Shown here: positions 7,793 through 15,390 of the stretch, piece by piece
How the letters are laid out: every line of letters begins with the position of its first letter
Position numbering within the stretch: position 1 is the first letter of the stretch
From: Roseiarcus sp035606915
GTDB lineage: Bacteria; Pseudomonadota; Alphaproteobacteria; Rhizobiales; Beijerinckiaceae
DNA length: 28,460 nucleotides
Direction: 5' to 3'
Assembly (NCBI GenBank): GCA_035606915.1
Contig: DATNDU010000090.1
Location: 1 to 28,460, forward strand
Made by a program: the position numbers and the translations under genes
Notes under the pieces: model-generated
Databases searched by the model: none
Told to the model about the DNA's origin: nothing
Seen by the model: the letters and a program-made list of their open reading frames with translations, nothing else

Positions 7793-8497
7793 TCAATAAC
7801 GGCGCAGCAGACTGACCAGCCGGCCCTGGATCTTCACGCGGTCGGGGCCGAAGATGCGGGTTTCATAAGCGGGATTGGCGGCCTCCAGCGCCACCGAGGC
7901 GCCGCGCTTGCGCAGCCGCTTCAATGTCGCCTCCTCGCCGTCGATCAGCGCCACCACGATGTCGCCGGTCTCGGCCGTGTCCTGCTTGCGGATGATGACC
8001 GTATCGCTCTCGTGGATGCCGGCCTCGATCATTGAATCGCCGCGCACTTCGAGGGCGAAATGATCGCCGGGCCCGAGGAATTCGGCCGGCATCGGAATGG
8101 TTTGGGTGCGGGTCTGAATCGCTTCGATCGGCGTGCCGGCGGCGATGCGGCCCATCATCGGCACCATGATCGGCGGATTGTCGTTGACCGGCGGGGTGGC
8201 GGCCGGACGGGCGCGGCCGAGGTTGCCGGAGATGACGCTCGGCGCGAACACACGCGGCCGGCCCGGCGTCTGCACGGTCGCCGATTCCGGCAGGCGCAGC
8301 ACCTCGATGGCGCGGGCGCGATTGGCGAGCCGCTTGATGAAGCCGCGCTCCTCCAGCGCCATGATGAGGCGGTGAATGCCGGATTTCGAGCGCAAATCCA
8401 GCGCTTCCTTCATCTCGTCGAAACTGGGCGGCACGCCTTCGGCTTGCAGGCGTTCGTGGATGAAGCGCAGCAATTCGCTTTGTTTTCGGGTCAGCAT
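7793..8497 (-). CDS. lexA: LexA, SOS transcriptional repressor and self-cleaving protease
   Basis: LexA represses DNA-damage genes and cleaves itself when stimulated by RecA filaments. The 234-residue protein has an N-terminal winged helix (MLTRKQSELLRFIHERL, with PPSFDEMKEAL and SKSGIHRLI). The scissile Ala-Gly lies at 120-121 (GRIAAGTPIEA). The S24 peptidase catalytic pair is Ser155 (GDSMIEAGI) and Lys193 (ATLKRLR). The longer linker between domains (about 70-110) is typical of alphaproteobacterial LexA. A strong ribosome binding site (GGAGGG) lies 6 nt before ATG 8497. An autoregulatory GTTC-N7-GTTC box sits in its promoter at 8588-8602. Confidence 0.97.
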   Translation of the reverse strand: MLTRKQSELLRFIHERLQAEGVPPSFDEMKEALDLRSKSGIHRLIMALEERGFIKRLANRARAIEVLRLPESATVQTPGRPRVFAPSVISGNLGRARPAATPPVNDNPPIMVPMMGRIAAGTPIEAIQTRTQTIPMPAEFLGPGDHFALEVRGDSMIEAGIHESDTVIIRKQDTAETGDIVVALIDGEEATLKRLRKRGASVALEAANPAYETRIFGPDRVKIQGRLVSLLRRY

Positions 8498-8580
8498 GGC
8501 GCCCTCCGGGGCCGACAGGTCCGCTTGCCTGCGTCCGCACCGCAGAATCGGGGCAAGACGTAAACAAATCGCGAATGTGC

Positions 8581-8608
8581 CTTATATGTTCTTTTTTAGT
8601 TCACGCAA
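8581..8608 (-). promoter_or_regulatory. Predicted lexA promoter
   Basis: On the minus strand TTGCGT (8608-8603) and TATAAG (8586-8581) are separated by 16 nt. The SOS box occupies the spacer, so bound LexA would block RNA polymerase. The leader to ATG 8497 would be about 75 nt. Confidence 0.6.
8588..8602. promoter_or_regulatory. LexA operator (alphaproteobacterial SOS box GTTC-N7-GTTC)
   Basis: GTTCTTTTTTAGTTC is an exact match to the direct-repeat LexA box known for alphaproteobacteria. A third GTTC at 8609-8612 follows with a spacing of 6 instead of 7, which may be a weaker second contact. Its position in the lexA promoter supports autoregulation. Confidence 0.88.
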
Positions 8609-8632
8609 GTTCAAAGGCGCCTGCGTACAGGG

Positions 8633-8778
8633 CATTAGGGTGAATGAGAAGGAGCGGCTCTGCCGCAGCGGTTCCCATTCCCCCTGGGGTGGGGGTTGCC
8701 GCAAGGCATAGCCCTAAATGTTGATAGGCTCCGAGCTAGACCATCCCCCTCCCTGGCCCTCCCCCACGAGGGGGAGGG
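8633..8778. repeat. Palindromic intergenic element (REP-like)
   Basis: Outer arms CATTAGGG (8633-8640) and CCCTAAATG (8712-8720) enclose a second inverted repeat of the form GCGG-CCC-CCCCC/GGGGG-GCCGC. A further hairpin pairs CCCTCCCCC (8757-8765) with GGGGGAGGG (8770-8778) around ACGA. Such C/G-block palindromes recur between genes in many Hyphomicrobiales. I cannot confirm copy number from one window. Confidence 0.45.
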
Positions 8779-8872
8779 AACAGCTACATCCTGACGCCTT
8801 GCGAGTCTCTCACCCGATCCCCCTGCGCGCTCGCCAAACGCGACCGTGCCGCGCGCGAGCGCCAAGCGCTCC

Positions 8873-10930
8873 CTACCCCCTCCTCCTCCCCGCGATCACC
8901 GCCTCCGCCGCCTTCCCCGACAGCTCCGCCAGATGGTCAAACCGCGCCTCGAACGCCCCCACCCCCGCCGTCGCCGAGCGCAATTCCACAATCAGATCGC
9001 CGATCTCGGCCGCCGGGATCAGCGCCCTCGCCGTCTCCCAGCCATCCCAGCCGGGGCGCGGCTCGAAGCCTAGAATCTGCCCACGGCGGCCGGAAACCAG
9101 CGCGCTCGCTCGCGAAATCGCCTCCGAGGGCACGTGGATGTCGACCGCCTGCACCGGCTCCAGCAGCACCGGCTTCGCCTTCGGCAGCGCCTCGGCGAGC
9201 GCAATCTTGGCCGCGGCCCGGAACGCCATGTCCGACGAATCGACCGAGTGATAGGAGCCGTCGAGCAGCGTCACCGCGACATCCACCACCGGGAAACCCA
9301 GTGGCCCGTGCTGCATCGCCTCCTTGGAGCCGAACTCGACGCTCTGGAAATACTGGCGCGGCACCGTGCCGCCGTGGATTTTCTCGGCGAAGGCGAAGCC
9401 CTCGCCGCGCTCGCGCGGACCAACCTCGACCAAGACATCGCCGAACTGGCCGTGGCCGCCGGATTGTTTCTTCAGCCGGCCGCGCGCCTGCACCGTCTCG
9501 CGGATGGTCTCGCGATAGGCGATGGCCGGGCGCGTGACCTCGACCTCGACGCCGAAGCGCGCCGCCAGCCGCTCGGTCGTCACCCGCAGGTGCATTTCGC
9601 CCTGCCCGTGCAGCTTCAGTTCGCCGCTCTCGGGGTCGTGCTCGACGCCGAGCGAACCATCCTCGTCAGCCAGCTTGGCAAGCGCCACCGAGAGGCGGGT
9701 CTCGTCCTTGCGATCCCTGACATGGATGGCGACGGATTGCGTCGGCGCGACCGGCGCCACAGCCGCACTCGCCTTGGGTGCGATTTTGCCCTCGGCGAAG
9801 CGCTCGCCGGTGGCGATCGTCTCCAGGCGCTGGAATGCGGCGGTTTCACCCTCCTCGGCGCGCGCAATCTTGCTCGCCATCGCCCCCATCAGCCGTTGCA
9901 GGCCGGCGATGCGCGATTCCGCCCCGCTGGCGCTCGTCACCGTCGCGCCCTCGCTGAACATTCCGCGCAGCACGCGCGCCAGGCTCAGCTTGCCGCCGTG
10001 GGCGGTGTGGATGGTGCGGATGACCTCGCCGAGCGGCGGGCCGTCGGCGGCGACGCCAAGCCGGGCGCGCGTCGCGCCAATGCCCGGCGCCTCGTGGCGC
10101 AGGGCCTTCAACAAACGGGTGACGCCGTGACCCTGCGTGGCCGAGCCCATCAGCAGCGGCACGACATGGCCCTCGCGCAACTCGCGCGAGAGATCGTCGA
10201 ACACCTTGTCGCGCGGCGGCTCGATGTCGCTGAGCAATTGCTCCATCAGTTCGTCGTCGTAATCGGCAAGCCGCTCCAGCATCGAATAGCGCGCGCGCTT
10301 CTCGTCGGCGCCGACGCCGGCGGGGATTTCGACGACCTCGGAGGGGGCGGACTCGCGGTAGACGAAGGCGCGCTCCAGCGCCAGATCGACGAAGCCGGTG
10401 GCGACGCCGTTTTCCCACAGCGGGATCTGGCGCAGCAGCAGCGGCGTGCGCGAGGCCGGCTGAAGCGCCTCCAACGCCTCGCGCACGCCGCCGCCGGCAA
10501 GCTCGATCTTGTTGAGGAACAGGAAGCGCGGGATATTCATCTCTTCAAGTTCGCGCAGGATCAGCCGCAACGGCTGCGCCTTGCGCGGGTCGGCCTCGCA
10601 GACCACCACCGCCGCATCGCAGACCGGCAGCGCCGTGCGCGCGGCGTAGGAAAATTCCACCGAACCGGGGCAATCGATGAAGGTCAGCCGGTCGCCCATA
10701 TAGTCGACATGGGCGATATTGGGCTCGACGCTCATCTGATGAGCGCGCGCCTCGGGACAGGAATCGCCGACGCTGCCGCCTTCGCGCACCGAGCCCTGGC
10801 GGGCGATGCTGCCGCCGCGCGCCAGCATCGCTTCGAGCAGGCTGGTCTTGCCGCTCTGGAAAGGTCCGAGGATCGCGATCAAGCGCGGACCCGCGATGCG
10901 GTGTTCGCCCTGTGCCGCACCGTCCGCCAT
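8873..10930 (-). CDS. EF-G-like translational GTPase paralogue
   Basis: The 685-residue protein has the five-domain layout of elongation factor G. The P-loop is GPFQSGKT (22-29), the G3 motif is DCPGS (86-90) and the G4 motif is NKIE (140-143). Domain IV/V blocks end with GRRGQILG near the C-terminus. Canonical EF-G has D-x-P-G-H with a catalytic His, which here is Ser90. The switch I RGITI motif is also absent. This points to a divergent EF-G-like family of uncertain role and not the main ribosomal translocase. I chose ATG 10930 because AGGGAGG lies just upstream; in-frame starts extend further but run into the divergent gene at 11057. The gene is monocistronic. Confidence 0.88.
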   Translation of the reverse strand: MADGAAQGEHRIAGPRLIAILGPFQSGKTSLLEAMLARGGSIARQGSVREGGSVGDSCPEARAHQMSVEPNIAHVDYMGDRLTFIDCPGSVEFSYAARTALPVCDAAVVVCEADPRKAQPLRLILRELEEMNIPRFLFLNKIELAGGGVREALEALQPASRTPLLLRQIPLWENGVATGFVDLALERAFVYRESAPSEVVEIPAGVGADEKRARYSMLERLADYDDELMEQLLSDIEPPRDKVFDDLSRELREGHVVPLLMGSATQGHGVTRLLKALRHEAPGIGATRARLGVAADGPPLGEVIRTIHTAHGGKLSLARVLRGMFSEGATVTSASGAESRIAGLQRLMGAMASKIARAEEGETAAFQRLETIATGERFAEGKIAPKASAAVAPVAPTQSVAIHVRDRKDETRLSVALAKLADEDGSLGVEHDPESGELKLHGQGEMHLRVTTERLAARFGVEVEVTRPAIAYRETIRETVQARGRLKKQSGGHGQFGDVLVEVGPRERGEGFAFAEKIHGGTVPRQYFQSVEFGSKEAMQHGPLGFPVVDVAVTLLDGSYHSVDSSDMAFRAAAKIALAEALPKAKPVLLEPVQAVDIHVPSEAISRASALVSGRRGQILGFEPRPGWDGWETARALIPAAEIGDLIVELRSATAGVGAFEARFDHLAELSGKAAEAVIAGRRRG

Positions 10931-11056
10931 GCCTGCCTCCCTGCGCGCGTCTAATCGGCGCATCGCGGCTCGGCGAGGCGCACTCCATGCTGGCTCAGCT
11001 TTGGGCGGCGCGCAAGCCGGCTTGCGCACAAGGCCGCGCGGCCGCAAAGTACCGCC

Positions 11057-12265
11057 ATGACGTTTCCGGTATTCGATATCGCCATCGTCGGCGCCGGCGC
11101 CGCCGGGCTGGCCTTCGCCGCCGCCGTCAAACACGAGGCCGGGGCGCCACTGAAAGTCGCGCTCATCGACGCCGCGCGCCCCAGCGGCGACCGGCGGCTG
11201 CGCACCGTGGCGCTGAGCCCCGGCTCGCAAGCGCTGCTAGAGCGCGTCGGCGCCTGGAGCGCCTTGCAGGACGAGACGCAGCCGATCCTCGAAATGGCGA
11301 TCTACGACGGCGCGACCGAGGACGCCGTGCGCCTGGAGCAGTTGCATTTCGCCAATCCCGACCGCACCCCACTCGCCTATATGGCGTACAACGACGACGT
11401 CACCGCCGCCCTTGGCGCGGCGGCGCAAGGCGTCGAGCGCATCGCCGGCGCGGTCGAGGGTTTCGCCGCCGGGCCGTTCGTGGCGACGCTGACGCTGGCC
11501 GGCGGCGCGGAAGTACGGGCGCGGCTGATCGTCGCCGCCGACGGCGCGCGCTCGAAGCTGCGCGCGCTCGCCGACATCGCCGCCACCGGCTGGCCGACCG
11601 GACAATCCGGCATTGTCGCCACCATCGCCCACGAGCGCGAGCACGAGGGCCGCGCCGAGCAGCACTTCCTGCCCGCTGGGCCGTTCGCCATGCTGCCGCT
11701 GAAAGGCCGGCTCTCCAGCATCGTCTGGAACGAGGCGCCGGAGGAGGCGGAGCGGCTGTGCGCGGCGCCGGAGGCGGAGTTCATCGCGGAACTGGAGCGG
11801 CGGTTCTCGCCGCGGCTCGGCGCGCTGCGGCGGGTCGGCGAGGCCCGCGCCTTCCCGCTCGAATTCCGCTTCGCGCGGCGTTACATCGCCGACAGGCTGG
11901 CGCTGATCGGCGACGCCGCGCATCTCGTGCATCCGCTCGCCGGCCAGGGGCTGAATCTGGGCTTGCGCGACGTCGCGGCGCTGGCGGAAGTCACCGTCGA
12001 GCGGCTGCGGCTCGGGCTCGACCCCGGCGCGCGCGAGCCGCTGGCCGACTACCAGCGCCGCCGCCGCTTCGACGCGCTGACCTCGGGCCTCGGCATGGAC
12101 GCGATGAACCGCCTGTTCTCCAACGACAGCGCGCCGCTGCGCAGCCTGCGCGATCTCGGCTTGCGGGTGATGGATCGCGCCGGGCCGCTGAAACGCCGGC
12201 TGATCGCGGAGGCGGCTGGCGGAGGCATGGGGGCGCCGAGGCTGCTGAAGGGGCTGGGGCTATAG
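11057..12265 (+). CDS. UbiH/UbiF/COQ6-family FAD-dependent monooxygenase
   Basis: The 402-residue enzyme is a class A flavoprotein hydroxylase, most likely adding a hydroxyl group to the ring of a ubiquinone precursor. Visible signatures are the dinucleotide-binding motif VGAGAAG (11-17), the DG motif VAADGARSKLR (about 159-169) and the second FAD motif LIGDAAHLVHPLAGQGLNLGLRD (283-305, read as parts). DRRLRTVALSPGS near residue 45 is also typical of the family. Which ring position it modifies cannot be told from sequence. It starts 126 bp from the divergent EF-G-like gene and has no strong ribosome binding site. A ParDE-like pair follows convergently 6 bp after its stop. Confidence 0.9.
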   Translation: MTFPVFDIAIVGAGAAGLAFAAAVKHEAGAPLKVALIDAARPSGDRRLRTVALSPGSQALLERVGAWSALQDETQPILEMAIYDGATEDAVRLEQLHFANPDRTPLAYMAYNDDVTAALGAAAQGVERIAGAVEGFAAGPFVATLTLAGGAEVRARLIVAADGARSKLRALADIAATGWPTGQSGIVATIAHEREHEGRAEQHFLPAGPFAMLPLKGRLSSIVWNEAPEEAERLCAAPEAEFIAELERRFSPRLGALRRVGEARAFPLEFRFARRYIADRLALIGDAAHLVHPLAGQGLNLGLRDVAALAEVTVERLRLGLDPGAREPLADYQRRRRFDALTSGLGMDAMNRLFSNDSAPLRSLRDLGLRVMDRAGPLKRRLIAEAAGGGMGAPRLLKGLGL

Positions 12266-12271
12266 GGCGGC

Positions 12272-12541
12272 CTAGTATCCCGCCTGCTTCTGATGCCGCA
12301 CGGCAAGCACGGCGACGGTTTCGCCATCGAAGCGATACAGAGCGACGTGGCCGCTGTTTCCAAAATCGATCAGCCATTCCGCGATCGGTCGACCTATGCG
12401 CGGTCGGTCAGCCAGGATTTTGACTCCGCCTCGGCTAGCCTTGACGGCGCGCTGCGCCGCTTTGACGTCCTTCGACGCGATAAAGCTATAGGGTCTTCGA
12501 ACGTCAGCGAGCGCCCGCAGGGTCCAGATCAGTCGTGACAC
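12272..12541 (-). CDS. RelE/ParE-family toxin
   Basis: The 89-residue protein starts at GTG 12541. It has the RelE/ParE fold pattern: LIWTLRALADVRRPYSFI at the N-terminus, a helical A.RAVKAS..GVK.L stretch, then GRPIAEW and a C-terminal VALYRFDGETVAVLAVRHQKQAGY strand region. ParE members poison DNA gyrase and RelE members cleave mRNA. The overall form resembles ParE more. It overlaps the antitoxin gene by 13 nt (12529-12541), the usual antitoxin-first arrangement. It appears intact. Confidence 0.85.
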   Translation of the reverse strand: MSRLIWTLRALADVRRPYSFIASKDVKAAQRAVKASRGGVKILADRPRIGRPIAEWLIDFGNSGHVALYRFDGETVAVLAVRHQKQAGY

Positions 12542-12807
12542 TCGGGCGGCTCCGCATCCTCGCCGGCTTCCAGCCTCGCCAACCCGGCGTCGGCTTTATC
12601 CAGCGTGAGATGCAGACCGGATTGCTGATAGTCGGCCCACGCGCGTAGCGCGTCCTGTTTGAGGGCTTCGCGCCTTTCCTCGCGTTCGACGTATTGGGCG
12701 ATGGCCTCGCGCATAATCCAATGGGCCGTCCGCCGGCGGGCTTGCGCCAGATGTTGCACCCGCCCCTTCAACCCGTCATCGAGCTTTATCGAAGTCGCCG
12801 ACGCCAT
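12529..12807 (-). CDS. Ribbon-helix-helix antitoxin (ParD/CopG type)
   Basis: I placed the start at ATG 12807 because GGAGGAG lies right before it. A longer frame to 12936 exists but its extra 43 residues look non-coding and overlap purH. The 92-residue product begins with SATSIKLDDGLKGRVQHLA, followed by RTAHWIMREAIAQYVEREE, the pattern of a ribbon-helix-helix DNA-binding domain. The acidic C-terminal half (about 50-92) should wrap the toxin. Such antitoxins repress their own promoter, which would lie in 12808-12883, but I see no clear operator there. Confidence 0.82.
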   Translation of the reverse strand: MASATSIKLDDGLKGRVQHLAQARRRTAHWIMREAIAQYVEREERREALKQDALRAWADYQQSGLHLTLDKADAGLARLEAGEDAEPPECHD

Positions 12808-12883
12808 GCTCCTCCACAGCAACCGGTAATACCCATTGCTGCCATAGTGTTCTGAACAAGGGCAAGCGCGATTCCGCTCCGCC

Positions 12884-14458
12884 TCAATGCCGAAAGTGCC
12901 GCATCCCCGTGAACACCATCGCCACGCCCGCCGCATCGGCCGCGGCGATCACGTCAGCGTCGCGCTGCGCGCCGCCCGGCTGGATCACCGCCGTCGCGCC
13001 GGCCTCGATGGCCGCCATCAGCCCGTCCGGGAACGGGAAGAAGGCGTCGGAGGCGACGACCGAGCCCTTGGTCAGCGGGACGCCGCCGTTGGCCGCGTCC
13101 TCGGCCTTGCGCACCGCAACGCGCGAGGAATCGACGCGGCTCATCTGTCCGGCGCCGACGCCGACCGTCGCCAGGCCCTTGACGTAGACGATGGCGTTCG
13201 ACTTCACGTGCTTGCAGACCCGCCAGGCGAAGGCGAGGTCGGCGAGTTCCGCCTCGCTCGGCGCGCGCTTGGTGACGACCTTCAGCATTTCCGGCGTCAG
13301 TGCGCCGTTGTCGCGGTCCTGCACCAGCAGGCCACCGGCAACCGAGCGCACCGTCAGGCCCGACGCGCTCGGATCGGGCAACGCGCCCGCCAGCAGCAGC
13401 CGCAAGTTCTTCTTGCTTGCCACGATCTCGATCGCCCCCTCGTCGGCGTCGGGGGCGATGATGACTTCGGTAAAGATCTCAACGATCTTGCGCGCCGCGT
13501 TCACATCGAGCTTGCGGTTCAGCGCGACGACGCCGCCGAAGGCCGAGACGCCATCGCAGGCCAGCGCCTTCTCGTAGGCCTCAAGCATCGTCGCGCCGAT
13601 GGCGACGCCGCAGGGGTTGGCGTGCTTGATGATGGCGACCGCCGGCTCGGCGAATTCGGCGACGCACTCATAAGCCGCGTCGGTGTCGTTGATATTGTTG
13701 TAGGAAAGCGCCTTGCCCTGGAGTTGGCGGGCGGTGGCGACGCCGGCGCGAAGCTCCGGCGTGCGGTAAAAGGCAGCAGTCTGGTGCGGGTTCTCGCCAT
13801 AGCGTAGCGCCGAGGCGAGCTTGCCGCCGAAAGTCCGCCACACCGGCTGCGTCTCGCCGATCTCGCCGGCAAGCCAATTTGAGATCGCGGAATCATAGGC
13901 TGCCGTGCGCGCGAACGCCTTCTGCGCCAGGGCGCGGCGGAATTTGAGCGTCGTGCCGCCGCCGTTGGCGGCCATCTCGGCGATCAGCGCCTCGTAGTCG
14001 GCGACGTCGACGATGACGACGACGTCATTGTGGTTCTTCGCCGCCGCGCGGATCATTGCCGGGCCGCCGATGTCGATATTCTCGATCATGTCGTCGAACG
14101 CCGCGCCGCGTTCCAGCGCCGCCTCGAACGGGTAGAGATTGACCACCAACAGATCGATCGCCGGGATGGCGTGGGCGATCATCGCCGCCTGATGCGCGGG
14201 CTCGGCGCGGATCGCCAGTAGGCCGCCGTGGACGCGCGGATGCAGCGTTTTCAGCCGCCCGTCCATCATCTCGGGAAATTCCGTGACTTGCGCCACATCG
14301 ACCACCGCAACGCCGGCTTTCGCCAGCGCGCTCGCGGTGCCGCCGGTGGAGACGATATCGACGCCGCGCTCGCCCAGCGCGCGCGCCAGCGCCGCCAGGC
14401 CGGTCTTGTCGGAAACGGAGATGAGGGCGCGCCCGATCGGCGCCACGTCTATGGTCAT
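12884..14458 (-). CDS. purH: Bifunctional AICAR transformylase / IMP cyclohydrolase
   Basis: PurH catalyses the last two steps of purine synthesis, AICAR to FAICAR to IMP. The start at ATG 14458 gives 524 residues, the normal length. The N-terminal MGS-like cyclohydrolase domain is seen from ALISVSDKTG through STGGTA and DGRLKTLHPRVHGGLL (67-81). The transformylase domain carries LRYGENPHQ (218-226), and Lys278-His279 in IIKHANPCG, the known catalytic pair, and SAFGGVVALNR. The C-terminus has IQPGG..RD.DVI..AD and MVFTGMRHFRH. An in-frame ATG at 14500 would add 14 residues and is less likely. It is probably monocistronic. Confidence 0.97.
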   Translation of the reverse strand: MTIDVAPIGRALISVSDKTGLAALARALGERGVDIVSTGGTASALAKAGVAVVDVAQVTEFPEMMDGRLKTLHPRVHGGLLAIRAEPAHQAAMIAHAIPAIDLLVVNLYPFEAALERGAAFDDMIENIDIGGPAMIRAAAKNHNDVVVIVDVADYEALIAEMAANGGGTTLKFRRALAQKAFARTAAYDSAISNWLAGEIGETQPVWRTFGGKLASALRYGENPHQTAAFYRTPELRAGVATARQLQGKALSYNNINDTDAAYECVAEFAEPAVAIIKHANPCGVAIGATMLEAYEKALACDGVSAFGGVVALNRKLDVNAARKIVEIFTEVIIAPDADEGAIEIVASKKNLRLLLAGALPDPSASGLTVRSVAGGLLVQDRDNGALTPEMLKVVTKRAPSEAELADLAFAWRVCKHVKSNAIVYVKGLATVGVGAGQMSRVDSSRVAVRKAEDAANGGVPLTKGSVVASDAFFPFPDGLMAAIEAGATAVIQPGGAQRDADVIAAADAAGVAMVFTGMRHFRH

Positions 14459-14582
14459 CGGAATCGCGCTCTTCCCAAGGTTTTTGCTGCGGCGCGCCAT
14501 AGCACGGCGCCTGCGAAGGCGAAACTGAATCGCGCGCCGCATCGCAAAATGCGTCGACGGCGCCGAGAGAATCTGCGCACGA

Positions 14583-14599
14583 AGGGGCGAATCGCCCCT
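14583..14599. promoter_or_regulatory. Perfect 7-bp inverted repeat upstream of the Cys-rich gene
   Basis: AGGGGCG (14583-14589) and CGCCCCT (14593-14599) surround AAT, 43 bp before the start of the small secreted protein. It could be an operator or a leader hairpin. There is no T-run, so a terminator is less likely. Function unproven. Confidence 0.35.
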
Positions 14600-14641
14600 G
14601 TTAAGGTTTGCAAATGAGGAGGAACCCGGATAGGGCCACCT

Positions 14642-14914
14642 ATGCTTACGTACAGTAAAACCTTCAGGGCGCTGTCGAGCGCCGTCGTGACTTTGTCGTT
14701 TTGCGCCGCGTTTGCGGCCCAGGCGCGCGAACTCGACCCCGAACTGCGACAATATGTCATCACCAATTGCAGCAACGACGCCTACCGGCTCTGCCCGCAA
14801 TCGCTCGGCAACGAGCATGACGCCGTCAAGTGCATGCGGAAAAACCGAGCGCAACTCAACCGGAGCTGCCGCGCCGCCTACGACAAGGTGGTGCGCGTGC
14901 TCGCGGAGAGGTAA
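14642..14914 (+). CDS. Small secreted Cys-rich-repeat protein
   Basis: The 90-residue protein has a signal peptide ending near residue 28 (...AAFAAQA). The mature part has four cysteines at 43, 51, 64 and 76, spaced C-x7-C-x12-C-x11-C. The segment VKCMRKNRAQLNRSCRAAYDKV matches the style of the Cys-rich (GLG1-like) repeat found in many small exported alphaproteobacterial proteins. It is probably periplasmic with two disulfides. The function is unknown. It lies 17 bp ahead of the DUF2721 gene and may be co-transcribed with it. Confidence 0.75.
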   Translation: MLTYSKTFRALSSAVVTLSFCAAFAAQARELDPELRQYVITNCSNDAYRLCPQSLGNEHDAVKCMRKNRAQLNRSCRAAYDKVVRVLAER

Positions 14915-14931
14915 GGCGGACGCTTGCAGGC

Positions 14932-15390
14932 ATGGGCCCGGCTGAGCCAGTTGAAACCGTCGCGCATGTCATCCAAATCGCGCTGACGCCGGTGTTCCTG
15001 TTCTCCGGCGTGGCGACGCTGCTCAATGTGTTGTCCGCGCGCCTGGCCCGCGTCGCCGATCAGGTCGAAGCCGTGTCGGCGCGGCTGGAGCAGGCCGGCG
15101 CCCGCCAGCGGGCTGGCTTCGAGCGGCGGCTCGCCTATCTGCGAAAGCGCAGTTTTGCCCTCGACATCGCGGTGATTCTGGCCGCGCTCGGCGGCATGTC
15201 GACGCTGCTGGCGGCAGGGCTGCTGTTCGTCGATGGTTTGCGCAACCAAGCCGGCGTGACGTTGTTCATCGCCTTCGGCGCGGCGCTGCTGCTGACCGTC
15301 GGCGCGCTGGCCGGCTATCTCTACGAGATGATGTTGGCCAGCATCGGCCTGCGCCACGAAGCGCGCGCAGCGGACAAGTCTGGCTCTTAA
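14932..15390 (+). CDS. DUF2721-type membrane protein
   Basis: The 152-residue protein starts at ATG 14932, after GCAGGC, in preference to an upstream in-frame start that overlaps the preceding gene by 85 nt. It shows a hydrophobic segment near 8-34 (IQIALTPVFLFSGVATLLNVL), then an Arg-rich amphipathic loop (ARLARVADQVEAVSARLEQA), and two further membrane segments at about 77-100 and 106-128. This order matches DUF2721, a family of inner-membrane proteins with no assigned function. Its TAA overlaps the TAA of the convergent aminotransferase gene by 3 nt (genes overlap 15387-15390). Confidence 0.8.
   Translation: MGPAEPVETVAHVIQIALTPVFLFSGVATLLNVLSARLARVADQVEAVSARLEQAGARQRAGFERRLAYLRKRSFALDIAVILAALGGMSTLLAAGLLFVDGLRNQAGVTLFIAFGAALLLTVGALAGYLYEMMLASIGLRHEARAADKSGS

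Larger units (their letters stand above)
8498..8872. other. Gene-free stretch between the EF-G-like gene and lexA
   Basis: This 375-bp region holds the lexA leader, promoter and SOS boxes (8498-8612) and a palindromic intergenic element (about 8633-8778). I see no supported coding region in it. The remainder (8779-8872) shows nothing recognisable. Confidence 0.7.

Noticed and set aside
9134..10954. Open frame of 606 codons on the plus strand opposite the EF-G-like gene
   Set aside because: Antisense shadow of a clear GTPase gene. Composition is dominated by Arg, His, Asp and Gln with no domain.
12808..12936. Extension of the antitoxin to an upstream start at 12936
   Set aside because: The extra 43 residues are Arg/Cys/Trp-rich, overlap the 3' end of purH and lack family similarity. 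ATG 12807 has a strong ribosome binding site.
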